From assembly GCA_020431825.1 (NCBI GenBank), contig JAGQHN010000002.1, positions 1-57,758 of the forward strand: a stretch of 57,758 nt of DNA, read 5' to 3'. Of this stretch, positions 18,191-26,880 are shown piece by piece. The position numbers were made by a program, and so were the translations under genes. The notes below the pieces were generated by a model. It searched no databases. It worked only from the letters and a program-made list of their open reading frames with translations, and was not told where the DNA came from. Each line of letters begins with the position of its first letter. Position 1 is the first letter of the stretch. The DNA comes from Trueperaceae bacterium (lineage in GTDB: Bacteria; Deinococcota; Deinococci; Deinococcales; Trueperaceae).

Positions 18191-19378
18191 TTAATCGTTT
18201 AGAAAATCAATCACGCCTTTGGTCAAGAGTTCTACTGCTATAGGTAGTGAGGCTTCATCAATGGCAAATTTAGGATGGTGGTGTGGGTAAGTGTAGTCTT
18301 TTTCGGTATTGGCAGCGCCGACAAAGAAGTAGCAGCCTGGGGCTTCCTGTAGCCAGAGAGACATATCGTCACCGCCCATAATTTGCGGGGCATTGGGTTC
18401 AACAGCTTTTTCGCCTAAAACGCCAACTGCTACATTGGCCATGCGTTTGGTCATAGTCGCGTCATTGACAACCGCAGGCGAACCCTGAACAAACTCTACT
18501 TTGCCTTCGCAGCGCAGTGCTCTGGCGCTGGTCTCGACCATTTCAACAATACGCTTATGGAGGTAGTCTCTGGTTTCGCCTAAAAAGGTACGCAGAGTTC
18601 CTTTTATTTCGACTTCCTCCGGGATGATGTTATAAGCGCTGCCTGCTTGTATGGCGGTCATGCTGAGCACTGCCTGATCAACCGGGTTGGTTTCTCGAGA
18701 CACCAGCGTTTGTAAACTCATAATGATCTGGGAAGCGGCAACAATCGGGTCAATGCTCATGTGAGGCATGGCGCCGTGACCGCCCTTTCCTCTAATAACA
18801 ATGCGCAGGGCATCAGCGGCAGCCATAGCTGGCCCGGCTCTTAATGCAGCAGTACCTACGGGTAACATACTGCCCAGATGTAGGCCAATGCTGTTATCAA
18901 CCTTGTAACCCCCAAGTGCACCTTCCTCGAGCATGGCTTTAGCGCCACCTACGACTTCTTCGGCAGGTTGAAAGACAAAAAGCACTTTACCCGTGAGACT
19001 ATCTTTTTGCTGAGTTAAAATCTTGGCGCAAGAAAGCAGTATGGCGGTGTGTCCGTCATGACCGCAGGCATGCATTTTTCCAGCTGTCTGAGAGCGAAAG
19101 CTCAGGTCATCGCGCTCTTCATGTACTGGTAAGGCGTCCATATCGGCTCTTGCCAGTACCGTCTTGCCAGGTTTGCCTGAATCAAGCAGAGCTAGTACAC
19201 CCGTTTTTCCTACGCCTGTGCGCAGATTTGTCAGGCCAAGTTCGCCAAGTTTTTGAGCGACGATGGCAGACGTACGCACCTCTTCAAAAGCCAGTTCTGG
19301 GTGAGCATGCAAGTCTCGGCGGATTGCAATGGTTTCTTCTTTCAGATTCTGGGCAGCCTGGTGAATAGTATCAGACAT
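18191..19378 (-). CDS. M20 family amidohydrolase (N-acyl-amino-acid/IAA-amino-acid hydrolase type)
   Basis: About 395 residues. Metal-site motifs of the M20D group are visible: RADMDALPV, MHACGHDGH, QPAEE and the late GGDDMS. The middle dimerisation domain begins near GKGGHGAMPH. Such cytoplasmic enzymes remove acyl groups from amino acids or peptides. I take the ATG at 19378 (AGGGA upstream); six residues earlier another start is possible. A second M20 gene of a different subgroup lies at 49.4-50.5 kb. Confidence 0.88.
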   Translation of the reverse strand: MSDTIHQAAQNLKEETIAIRRDLHAHPELAFEEVRTSAIVAQKLGELGLTNLRTGVGKTGVLALLDSGKPGKTVLARADMDALPVHEERDDLSFRSQTAGKMHACGHDGHTAILLSCAKILTQQKDSLTGKVLFVFQPAEEVVGGAKAMLEEGALGGYKVDNSIGLHLGSMLPVGTAALRAGPAMAAADALRIVIRGKGGHGAMPHMSIDPIVAASQIIMSLQTLVSRETNPVDQAVLSMTAIQAGSAYNIIPEEVEIKGTLRTFLGETRDYLHKRIVEMVETSARALRCEGKVEFVQGSPAVVNDATMTKRMANVAVGVLGEKAVEPNAPQIMGGDDMSLWLQEAPGCYFFVGAANTEKDYTYPHHHPKFAIDEASLPIAVELLTKGVIDFLND

Positions 19379-19536
19379 AGTTAGCGTTCCCTTCAAAGTT
19401 GTCTTGCCTTATGCTACCAATTGTGAAAGCCAGATAGGGCATTTAAGCTTGTCAGAAAAATACTGTCAGAGTGTAAGAGATAGTCTTACAAGTGCTGGGT
19501 TGAAGCGTGCAAAACTTGACAGAAGGATTATACCTC

Positions 19537-20412
19537 ATGGCAAAAAAAGAGAAAAAAGCAGAGACAAAAAAGGCTAAGAAAGCAGAAGAAGCTGCACTTG
19601 GCGAGGAAACAACTGCAAGTAAAAAAGACTGGCTTTCAAAAAAAGTCTATAACAAAGAACTCGAGAAACTTCAGATTGAACTGGTAAAACTGCAAGCCTG
19701 GATTCAGCACGAAGGCCTAAAAGTAGTGGTTATCTTTGAAGGTCGTGACGCTGCCGGTAAAGGTGGCACCATAAAGCGCATTACTGAAAGTTTAAATCCG
19801 CGCTACTGCCGGGTAGTGGCGCTCGGCAAACCCACCGAGCGGGAGAGAACCCAGTGGTATTTTCAGCGCTATATCGAGCACCTGCCTGCTGCAGGCGAAA
19901 TGGTGCTTCTAGACCGCAGCTGGTACAACCGGGCTGGAGTGGAGCGCGTTATGGGTTTTTGCAGCGATGAGGAATACCTCGAGTTTATGCAGTCCTGCCC
20001 GAAGTTTGAGCAGATGATTATTCGGAGCGGTATCATCCTGATTAAGTACTGGTTTTCCGTCAGTCCAGAGGAGCAAGAAAGACGTTTTCAGGACCGATTC
20101 AAGAAAATTACCAAGCACTGGAAACTTAGCCCCATGGATATAGAGAGTCGTGAGCGCTGGGTTGAATACTCCAAAGCCAAAGATGAAATGTTTGCCTATA
20201 CCGACATCAAGCAAGCCCCCTGGTATGTCGTTAATGCCGACGATAAACGCCGTGCAAGGCTCAATTGCATCCACCATCTACTGTCTATGATTCCTTATGA
20301 AGATGTTATTCCAAAAGTGCGTGAATTACCGCCCAGACAATCTGCTGGTAGTTATGTCCGCCCACCGATTTATGAGCAGACCTTTGTGCCAGATGTTTTT
20401 AAAGACAACTAA
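19537..20412 (+). CDS. ppk2: Polyphosphate kinase 2 (PPK2 family)
   Basis: 291 residues from the ATG at 19537 with AGAAGGA upstream. A very lysine- and glutamate-rich N-terminus (about 25 residues) precedes the PPK2 core: Walker A GRDAAGKGG, Walker B VLLDRSWYNR and a lid arginine region ERERTQWYF. It moves phosphate between polyphosphate and nucleotides (NDP or NMP; the class is not certain). No ppk1 or ppx is nearby, and the next gene has its own promoter. Confidence 0.92.
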   Translation: MAKKEKKAETKKAKKAEEAALGEETTASKKDWLSKKVYNKELEKLQIELVKLQAWIQHEGLKVVVIFEGRDAAGKGGTIKRITESLNPRYCRVVALGKPTERERTQWYFQRYIEHLPAAGEMVLLDRSWYNRAGVERVMGFCSDEEYLEFMQSCPKFEQMIIRSGIILIKYWFSVSPEEQERRFQDRFKKITKHWKLSPMDIESRERWVEYSKAKDEMFAYTDIKQAPWYVVNADDKRRARLNCIHHLLSMIPYEDVIPKVRELPPRQSAGSYVRPPIYEQTFVPDVFKDN

Positions 20413-20456
20413 AATCCAACTTAAGTCAGGTGGCAGATTGCTGCTAGACTTTTGCT

Positions 20457-20897
20457 ATGAGCAAATCTGAAAGGCTGCTAGCAGCTTGTGGGGTCTCGAG
20501 CCTTCTTTTAGGTGGCCTAGGCTACCTGTTTTTTAGGCCCTCTCACAGTGTTTGGTTCGTACCTGATTGGCTTGTTTTAGGGCAGGCTCGAGGCCTGCCA
20601 GAGCTTTTCTATAATCTGCCTGCCCTTATTCATGTATTCGTTTTTTCTTTGCTAAGTCTTGCGTTTATAGGTTTGAGTAAGGTAAAGATTTGGGGGGTCT
20701 CGAGTCTCTGGTTTTTGGTTAATCTTGGTTTTGAGTTAGGCCAGACCTTAAATGATGAAGCATTAATGAATTTCCCAGATGTCTTAAGGCGATATTTTCT
20801 TTATGGAACGTTTGATCCAAATGACATAGTCTTTGCAGTGGTGGGTGCTGGTTTGGCTATAAGCCTAAGTTTGTTTTTGAGAGGAAAGTATGACTAA
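20457..20897 (+). CDS. VanZ-like small membrane protein
   Basis: 146 residues with four hydrophobic segments. The pattern FELGQ in the third helix and GTFDPNDIVFAVVGA in the last loop/helix resembles VanZ-type proteins, whose exact function is unknown outside teicoplanin resistance. TAGACT (20445-20450) lies 6 nt before the ATG with no ribosome site, so transcription is probably leaderless. It overlaps the next gene by 8 bp. Confidence 0.65.
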   Translation: MSKSERLLAACGVSSLLLGGLGYLFFRPSHSVWFVPDWLVLGQARGLPELFYNLPALIHVFVFSLLSLAFIGLSKVKIWGVSSLWFLVNLGFELGQTLNDEALMNFPDVLRRYFLYGTFDPNDIVFAVVGAGLAISLSLFLRGKYD

Positions 20898-21633
20898 GCA
20901 GATAAGACTATTATTTTTGGCTTTAGTGATTGGTTTGGGTATATTTACTATTTTGGCAACTTCTAAGCTTCCACCGGCGAGTTTATTTCTAAAACCAAGT
21001 GACTACTACGGCAAATTTGACCTTTGTCCTGGAGAGAAGGTCACGTTAGCATGGTTTATCGATGCACCCTATCAAGGTAATCTTATTGCAGAGCCTTTAG
21101 AACATGTGGAACCCTCATTAAACCAATTATCGGTAGAAGAGCAGGGGGAATTAGAAGTTCAGATTTTAGGGGACGCGTTGATTCGCCTGAAGGTGATAGA
21201 CGGAAAGAATGGTAGTGTGGTTGCTTTTCCTGAACTCAAATTTGCTGTGATGACTGAGGAAGTTTGTTCTACCTTTGACTTTAATCCAGTAGGTAGTTAC
21301 AGCGGAAAGATGCAACAGCTAGAGCCTATAGAGTTGGTATTTGATTATTCTCTTATGCTTTACTGGCAAACAGATTTGGGCTTAAGTGCGAGGTTGTTTG
21401 AGATTGGTAAAAATGGGGCTTATAACAAAGAACTCGAGCTTTTATGTAGTGTTAAAAAAGAAACAACAAATCTCACCTGCCAAACATATGGCGCAGAAAG
21501 CTTGGTTTTAAAGGGAACGCTAACAGCAGAAGGTTACAAAGGAAGTTATCAAGGACAAAGTAAAAATGCCGATACAGCCTTACCTTTTTCAGGAGCATTT
21601 AACTTTGTTGAACATGTCTTACCCAGTGACTAA
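20890..21633 (+). CDS. Secreted or membrane-anchored protein of unknown function
   Basis: 247 residues, not recognised. One N-terminal hydrophobic segment (about 6-24) without a Cys lipobox suggests a signal peptide or anchor; the rest is polar and beta-rich. Cysteines at DLCPGEKV, EEVCST, LLCSV and LTCQ could form two disulfides, which fits an extracytoplasmic protein. The second half (about 130-240) has the look of a small beta-sandwich or lipocalin-like domain, but no motif proves it. Co-translated with the VanZ-like gene. Confidence 0.6.
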   Translation: MTKQIRLLFLALVIGLGIFTILATSKLPPASLFLKPSDYYGKFDLCPGEKVTLAWFIDAPYQGNLIAEPLEHVEPSLNQLSVEEQGELEVQILGDALIRLKVIDGKNGSVVAFPELKFAVMTEEVCSTFDFNPVGSYSGKMQQLEPIELVFDYSLMLYWQTDLGLSARLFEIGKNGAYNKELELLCSVKKETTNLTCQTYGAESLVLKGTLTAEGYKGSYQGQSKNADTALPFSGAFNFVEHVLPSD

Positions 21634-21696
21634 CGCTCCTTTGTCACAATCTCGTAAGCATTTATGCCGTAGACTCTTGGCTGAAAGGAGTTTCTT

Positions 21697-22659
21697 TTGA
21701 AAGTTCTTGTAACGGGTGCTGCCGGATTTATTGGTAGCCATCTCAGTGAAATGCTTGCTGCACGTGGTGACACCGTTATTGGCGTGGATAACTTCAATAA
21801 CTACTACGACCCAGCTAAGAAACTCAGAAATGCTAAATACCTAGAATCTCAACAGGATGTTGTTGTAATAAAAGCTGATATTCGTGACCGTGAGCGTATG
21901 ATGGCACTCTTCGAAGAGCATCAGTTTGACGCTGTAGCGCACATTGCTGCAATGGCGGGTGTACGTAATTCGGTCGCTAATCCTGCTCTTTATATGGATG
22001 TCGATCTGGTAGGAACTCAGCACCTGATGGACGCTGCCAGAGAGTTTGGCGTTGGCAACTTTGTCTTTGCCAGTACCTCATCGATTTACGGAGATACTAC
22101 TCAGATCCCTTTTGTAGAAACTGATAATGCCGTTGAGCCGCCCCAACCTTATGCAGCTGCCAAACGTGCCTCTGAGCTTTTGGGTTATACCTATAATAAA
22201 CTCTTTAAGCTGAACTTTACGGCAGTGCGCTTCTTTACCGTTTATGGCCCGCGTGGCAGGCCAGATATGATGCCCTATCTTCTAGCAGAGAGCATTTATC
22301 ATGGCAAAGAAATCCCACTCTATGAGGGTGATTTTAAACGGGATTGGACCTTTGTCGAAGATACGGTCAAAGGTGTGGTGTTGGCGTTAGACAAACCGCT
22401 GGGCTATGAAATTATTAATCTTGGAAAAGGTCACCCTGAGCCGCTGCTCGAGTTCATTGCCGAGATGGAAAACATCGCTGGTAAAAAGGCTACTTTTATC
22501 TCTAAGCCCAAGCTCGAGGCTGACATGTACGTCACCTATGCCAATATTGAAAAAGCACGCAGACTTCTTGGTTTTGATCCACAAGTAAGCATGAAAGAAG
22601 GGGTTCGCCGTTTCTGGGAATGGTATGTAGCTGAACAAGAGCAACTTATAATGACCTGA
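21697..22659 (+). CDS. NAD-dependent sugar-nucleotide epimerase (UDP-glucuronate 4-epimerase-like)
   Basis: 320 residues, TTG start with AAAGGAG upstream. Extended SDR fold: GAAGFIGSH for NAD, FASTSSIYG with the catalytic Ser, and PYAAAKRASE with the Tyr-Lys pair. GVDNFNNYYDPAKK and YGPRGRPDMM are typical of UDP-glucuronate 4-epimerases, though dTDP- or GDP-sugar epimerases are close. It would supply sugars for envelope polysaccharide. It overlaps the following Nudix gene by one base (TGATG). Confidence 0.88.
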   Translation: MKVLVTGAAGFIGSHLSEMLAARGDTVIGVDNFNNYYDPAKKLRNAKYLESQQDVVVIKADIRDRERMMALFEEHQFDAVAHIAAMAGVRNSVANPALYMDVDLVGTQHLMDAAREFGVGNFVFASTSSIYGDTTQIPFVETDNAVEPPQPYAAAKRASELLGYTYNKLFKLNFTAVRFFTVYGPRGRPDMMPYLLAESIYHGKEIPLYEGDFKRDWTFVEDTVKGVVLALDKPLGYEIINLGKGHPEPLLEFIAEMENIAGKKATFISKPKLEADMYVTYANIEKARRLLGFDPQVSMKEGVRRFWEWYVAEQEQLIMT

Positions 22660-23135
22660 TGCCTATTTCTGACTATTTGAAAAATTTGCGAGCGCATGTT
22701 GGCCATGCGCTCATTCTTATGCCTGCAACAGCCACGTTTATCTTTAATGATGAAGGGCATATTTTGTTGCAGCGGCGCAGTGATAGTGGTCTTTGGGGTA
22801 TGCCTGGTGGCGTTATTGACCCCGGCGAAACAGCTGCCCAGGCTGGAGTTCGTGAGGCTTATGAAGAAACAGGCTTAAGAGTTAAACCTGAGCGCTGTAT
22901 TGGCATCGTAAGGCACCGAAATACCTATCCAAATGGCGATGAGATAGAAGTTCATATCACCGTTTTTCGTTGTCTTGTACTTGGTGGTCAGTTAGAAAGT
23001 ATCGATGGTGAGTCTTTAGAACTGCGCTATTTTCCTACTGATGAGTTGCCTGATTCAGAGATACTAAAACCCTATCCAGCGGTGCTCTTTGACCCCAATT
23101 ATCAGGGTTGTTACTTTGAATGGCAAGATATCTGA
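22659..23135 (+). CDS. Nudix hydrolase
   Basis: 158 residues. A full Nudix box is present: GGVIDPGETAAQAGVREAYE followed by ETGL (about residues 49-71). WGMPGG before the box and a short N-terminal extension are usual for nucleoside-diphosphate-X hydrolases. Start overlaps the epimerase stop, so a link to sugar-nucleotide turnover is plausible. It ends exactly where the opposite-strand gene ends (zero gap). Confidence 0.9.
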   Translation: MPISDYLKNLRAHVGHALILMPATATFIFNDEGHILLQRRSDSGLWGMPGGVIDPGETAAQAGVREAYEETGLRVKPERCIGIVRHRNTYPNGDEIEVHITVFRCLVLGGQLESIDGESLELRYFPTDELPDSEILKPYPAVLFDPNYQGCYFEWQDI

Positions 23136-24002
23136 TTAGCTAAGTTGCCAGGCTGTGAGTAGCGAAATGCTAACAACCAGTGCGACTAAGCCCAGGCGAA
23201 AAAGGGTTTGTTGCATCAAGCTACGTCCTTTAAATAAAGGAATCAGAACGACTGGGCTAAGGGCCAGTACAAGAACCGTCGGTTTAGGCAGCGTTGTATA
23301 AATACTTAACCAGGGTAAAGTGTATAAGAGACAAATTAGCGGGCTTACTGAGGCTGTCAGGGGTTGTTTGGCTGTTATCCATGCCAGTACAGCCAGTGCG
23401 CCCAGGGTAGCGGTTAAAGTACCACTGAGTTGACCCATGATCAGGGAGTGTGCCAGGACAACACTGAGGCTCGAGCCTGCCCCAATCAGCATAAGTCCTG
23501 TAGGCAAAAGGGCATGACTTTTAGAGCTGTCAGGTTTAGCATTTTGGGCTCTGGTCAAAAGATAATCTAAGCCCCACCAGAAAAGTACAATAACTAGGCT
23601 TGTGCCAAGAAGGTTTAAAAAGGTTTGACTACCTGTCCAGCTACGACTGGGAAATGGGTGATTAATAAAAGGTTGAAAAATGCGCCATAAGAAAAGCTCG
23701 AGCAAAATAACTCTGACGACCCAGCGAATAATGATTTGTTTAAACCAGAACTTTTCTAAAATTCCTAGCGCCAAACTTACAATAGCTATATGAGGTAACC
23801 AGTTTTGCACCGTTTTAGGAGGGAAAGCATAGCCGCCTAGACCACTAATGGTAAAATATCCTGTTAAAAATCCCAAGAAGAGGGCTATCGCAGGGGCTTC
23901 ATAGGGCAAAAAACGACGAATACCCAGATAAATCAGACCACTAACAACTGCCGATAACGCTATATTCAGAGTGATTTGAAAAATAAAAAAAGTCGGAATC
24001 AT
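23136..24002 (-). CDS. Multi-spanning membrane protein of unknown function
   Basis: 288 residues, about eight hydrophobic helices with short basic loops and no recognised motif. A Trp/Pro-rich central stretch (FINHPFPSRSWTGSQTF) lies between helices. It is convergent with the Nudix gene and 43 bp downstream of yceI on the same strand, so both may share one mRNA. I do not recognise a family. Confidence 0.6.
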   Translation of the reverse strand: MIPTFFIFQITLNIALSAVVSGLIYLGIRRFLPYEAPAIALFLGFLTGYFTISGLGGYAFPPKTVQNWLPHIAIVSLALGILEKFWFKQIIIRWVVRVILLELFLWRIFQPFINHPFPSRSWTGSQTFLNLLGTSLVIVLFWWGLDYLLTRAQNAKPDSSKSHALLPTGLMLIGAGSSLSVVLAHSLIMGQLSGTLTATLGALAVLAWITAKQPLTASVSPLICLLYTLPWLSIYTTLPKPTVLVLALSPVVLIPLFKGRSLMQQTLFRLGLVALVVSISLLTAWQLS

Positions 24003-24045
24003 AGACTAAAGTGGGCAGGACAAACCTGCCCTGAATAAGTTTTAG

Positions 24046-24645
24046 TTATTGTGCCATGCCTAAAAGAGAAATCATAATTAGGACTTCATCTCCGGCAAGT
24101 TGCTCTAGATTGGTCATGCCATAATCACTGCGGTTAATGTTGAATTCGGTGTAAAAACCCACCATGGCATTGCCTTGCTGGTCTTGGCCCTCACCTGTTT
24201 TTTCAACCATAACCGTAACTTCATTGGTGACACCATGAATGGTCAGGTCGCCTGTGACCTCGAGGATATTGGGGTCATCGGTAGCAGCTACACTTTTACT
24301 AACAAAACTTAAAGTGGGGAACTGAGCCGCATCAAAAAAATCGGGGCTACGCAGATGACCGTCGCGTCTGGCTGCGTCAAAGTCATTGTCTGGATTTTCT
24401 ATACCGGTACTGACACTTTCCGTTAAAGCCAAAAATTCAATGCTGCTGGCTTCCGGGTTTTCTACGTCGTAACTTAAACTTCCTGACAGTTCATCAAAAC
24501 GTCCGAAAAGAAAAGAGGTATTGGCACGCTTAATGCGAAATAATGCATGAGTTTCAACAGGATTCAGATTAAAGCTCTCGGCAAAACCTGCGGACAAAAG
24601 AGCAAAAAGCGCGAGGCTAGCAATTAAACTAAAAATTTTTTTCAT
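24046..24645 (-). CDS. YceI-family periplasmic lipid-binding protein
   Basis: 199 residues with a 22-residue signal peptide (ends SAGFAES). The mature part has the YceI lipocalin-like pattern: ETHALFRIKRANTSF at the start, RDGHLRSPDFFDAAQFP in the middle, and TGDLTIHGVTNEVTV late. The family binds polyprenoid or amide lipids in the periplasm. AGGAGA precedes the ATG. It is divergent from an HxlR regulator, a pairing that often means direct control. Confidence 0.92.
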   Translation of the reverse strand: MKKIFSLIASLALFALLSAGFAESFNLNPVETHALFRIKRANTSFLFGRFDELSGSLSYDVENPEASSIEFLALTESVSTGIENPDNDFDAARRDGHLRSPDFFDAAQFPTLSFVSKSVAATDDPNILEVTGDLTIHGVTNEVTVMVEKTGEGQDQQGNAMVGFYTEFNINRSDYGMTNLEQLAGDEVLIMISLLGMAQ

Positions 24646-24770
24646 GATTTATCTCCTAAAGTGAATTGGGCTTGCAGATGTCTTTTTATGATTTGAAGAA
24701 TGCGAAATCTAGTTGTTCTGTTCTTTTAGTTACCTCCCATTTAGAATATAAAGATAATTACAAGATAAAT

Positions 24771-24799
24771 TATTGTACTTTGTAAAATAAAATACAATA
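24771..24799. promoter_or_regulatory. Candidate HxlR operator between yceI and hxlR
   Basis: TATTGTA (24771-24777) and TACAATA (24793-24799) form an inverted repeat with a 15-bp AT-rich spacer, in the shared promoter region of the divergent genes. The size and AT-rich make-up fit sites of HxlR/DUF24 regulators. Inference from position; no binding data. Confidence 0.4.
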
Positions 24800-24857
24800 T
24801 AAAATTAGGTCTAAAAGCTGATTGCCAGTCAGAATCTTGCTATGATGTTTAGTTACT

Positions 24858-25181
24858 ATGGCAGAACATAACTATTGCCCCGTACATGCCGCCATTGAAC
24901 TTTTGCAGGAAAAGTGGAATTTGCACATCATTCGTGAACTCCTTAAGGGGTCTTCGGGCTTTAATGAGCTCGGTCGTGCCGTGGGTGGGGTTAATTCCAA
25001 CACTTTGGCACAAAGGCTCGAGCATTTGGAGCAACTTGGTCTGGTAACCAAAACGATTATTTCTACTATGCCTCCTCGTACCAGCTATGAACTGACCTGT
25101 GCAGGTTTTGAACTGCAAGAAGTGATTGACGCCATCCAGCGCTGGGGGCTTAAACACCTGAAGCAAGAGGTTCAGGTTTAG
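24858..25181 (+). CDS. HxlR/DUF24-family transcriptional regulator
   Basis: 107 residues, a winged helix of the HxlR type: YCPVHAAIELLQEKWNLHII, then GGVNSNTLAQRLEHLEQLGL and the wing PPRTSYELT. The single N-terminal Cys (C7, in NYCPV) is at the place of the redox-sensing Cys in YodB/HypR/CatR, so it may sense quinones or electrophiles. Divergent from yceI with an inverted repeat between them. Confidence 0.9.
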   Translation: MAEHNYCPVHAAIELLQEKWNLHIIRELLKGSSGFNELGRAVGGVNSNTLAQRLEHLEQLGLVTKTIISTMPPRTSYELTCAGFELQEVIDAIQRWGLKHLKQEVQV

Positions 25182-25200
25182 CTAAAGTCTCTTTAAGTCC

Positions 25201-25414
25201 TTAAGGATTTAAGCTGAACCAGACTTCGCCAACTTTTGCCCATTTGCGTCCATTTGTGTCAGCAAAAAGGTGGTCATTCATCCAAATAACCTGAAGCGGT
25301 GTCATAGCGTCCTGCAATCGGGCTCTTAGAGCTTGAGCAAACACCCTCGAGTCCACGACCAGCAAAAGACATAAAAGCCAAAAGCGAAAAAGGACCTGTC
25401 CGAATTTGTCCCAT
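25201..25414 (-). pseudogene. Small secreted-protein gene with an apparent frameshift near the start
   Basis: A strong ribosome site GGTGGAGG precedes an ATG at 25414, but that frame closes after about 44 codons. One frame over, an open stretch from about 25396 to the TAA at 25201-25203 encodes a classic signal peptide (RFWLLCLLLVV... VFAQ) and then about 43 polar residues ending KVGEVWFSLNP. One base removed near the CCTTTTT run (about 25391-25396) would join the ATG to this frame and give a roughly 70-residue exported protein. It may be a real mutation, a sequence error or recoding. The product is not recognised. It lies just upstream of the anti-sigma gene end. Confidence 0.5.
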
Positions 25415-25462
25415 AATTACCTCCACCTATAGCTATGCAGGAGGTTTTACTTTGGATGCAAG

Positions 25463-26320
25463 TTAGTTCCCGTAATTGTTTTCAGGGCTCGAGTTCTCAT
25501 CCGAGGGCGTATCGTAGTTGTGCTCATAGTCAGAATTTTCACCAGCAGTATTGGTGCCGTAATTACTCTCTTGAGTGTAGGTATCATTGGCAGGCGTGTT
25601 ATAGCTCGAATCAGAATCAGTTGGACTTTCTGGTTGAGGCTCTAGCGGCACTGCAACTCTTCCTAAAGGTTGGGTAGGTTGAGAACTTCCGCCCCTGGGT
25701 TCCAGGCTCGTTCCAATAAACTCATAACCTGTATAAGGGACTTCTAATAGTGTTCTACTCGAAAGACCTATCGAGGTTCGTTCGCCATTTACCATGCCCC
25801 AGGCCTGATAGACTTGCCCTTTCGTTGGCGGATTGCGCATGACAAAAAGTGCCCGTCCATCTGAGAGCGTGAGTACGCTGCCCAGACGGTCACCCTGATC
25901 GCTTACAAACTGTACCGAAGACACATCTGGCCTCGAGAGCCAACCGGCAACTTTACGCTGCTCAGCCTGGGTTTGCTTGTAATCTTGCTGTAGTTGAAAA
26001 GCCCATAAAAAGCCGCCAATTGCCAGAATCAGGCTGGCAGCTAGCGCCAGAGTGGGCCACGGCCCAATTCTTCTGACAGGTGCTGAGATGATCTTGGGTT
26101 CTGGCCCTGCCGTGATTCGTTTTTGAATCTCAGCCCAGTTGCTAATAGGTGCACTGGCCGTCGGTACACTTTCACAGAGGGCAACATAGCTACTTTGCAG
26201 CGCTTTCAGTTCTGTGCGGCAGGTACCGCACTGCCTTAGGTGCGCCTCGAGTTCCCTTGTCTTGGTCGGCTCGAGTTCACCCAGGGTGTAGTCAAGTAAG
26301 AGATCCGTCGGGTGGCTCAT
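25463..26320 (-). CDS. Anti-sigma factor (zinc-binding N-terminus, RskA-like C-terminus)
   Basis: 285 residues. The N-terminal anti-sigma domain carries the zinc motif HLRQCGTC (H-x3-C-x2-C, about residues 27-34). A membrane helix near 95-112 follows, then an extracytoplasmic RskA/anti-sigma-K domain (NPPTKGQVYQAWG, VPLEPQ). The last 55 residues are a low-complexity tail rich in Asn, Ser, Tyr, Asp and Glu (SYNTP, NYGTN, NYDTP, NNYGN), not usual for the family. It overlaps the sigma gene by 4 bp (ATGA), so the two are made together and this protein should hold the sigma factor at the membrane. Confidence 0.9.
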   Translation of the reverse strand: MSHPTDLLLDYTLGELEPTKTRELEAHLRQCGTCRTELKALQSSYVALCESVPTASAPISNWAEIQKRITAGPEPKIISAPVRRIGPWPTLALAASLILAIGGFLWAFQLQQDYKQTQAEQRKVAGWLSRPDVSSVQFVSDQGDRLGSVLTLSDGRALFVMRNPPTKGQVYQAWGMVNGERTSIGLSSRTLLEVPYTGYEFIGTSLEPRGGSSQPTQPLGRVAVPLEPQPESPTDSDSSYNTPANDTYTQESNYGTNTAGENSDYEHNYDTPSDENSSPENNYGN

Positions 26321-26853
26321 ACATCACCTAAAAAATCACGTAGCTTTAACAGAGCGCGTCTTACTTTGCTTTTTACGGTTCCTAATGGCATGCCCGTTTG
26401 GTCAGCCAGTTCAGCGTGGCTATAGCCCTCATAAAAAGAGGCTTTAAGCAGGTGCTGATCTTCTGTTTCTAAGTGCTCGAGGGCTTTCGCAACAGTTATC
26501 CGGACATCATGATCGGTTTCATGACCGTCCCCAAAGCTGCTGGCAGGGTCGTGTAAATCAATATCAGCAAGTTTTTGTGGACGGCTCTGTTTAGCTCTTA
26601 AACGCATGCGACACTCATTGCGAGCAATAGTATAAATATACGCTCTGGCTGAACCAAACTCAGGCTTAAAGCGCTCAGCGTTCTGGTAGAGTTTTACGAA
26701 AGTGTCTTGCAGCACTTCTTGCGCGTCCTCACGGTTTCTTAGCATCTGCAAGGCCAGGGCGTAAACCTGATTTGAAAGCAATTCATAAAGCCTTGCGAGG
26801 GAAGCTTCATCTCCTGATTGTAAACCCAGGATGAGCTGTTCTTCGGTGTCCAT
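26317..26853 (-). CDS. ECF RNA polymerase sigma factor (SigK-like)
   Basis: 178 residues with region 2 (ALQMLRNREDAQEVLQDTFV) and region 4 (LLKASFYEGYSHAELADQTG, then PLGTVKSKVRRAL). With an anti-sigma factor of the RskA type behind it, it belongs to the SigK/EcfG-like envelope or oxidative response group. GAGGGG is upstream of the ATG. An inverted repeat of 10 bp lies 28-72 bp before the start and may regulate it. Confidence 0.92.
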   Translation of the reverse strand: MDTEEQLILGLQSGDEASLARLYELLSNQVYALALQMLRNREDAQEVLQDTFVKLYQNAERFKPEFGSARAYIYTIARNECRMRLRAKQSRPQKLADIDLHDPASSFGDGHETDHDVRITVAKALEHLETEDQHLLKASFYEGYSHAELADQTGMPLGTVKSKVRRALLKLRDFLGDV

Positions 26854-26880
26854 GCCCCTCTATCTAACCATATGTAATAA

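Noticed and set aside
20457..20897. VanZ-like gene as an antibiotic resistance determinant
   Set aside because: Only a loose family resemblance; no van cluster genes nearby, so no resistance claim is made.
25435..25677. 80-codon plus-strand frame opposite the anti-sigma gene end
   Set aside because: Antisense to the repetitive tail region; composition follows from that repeat.
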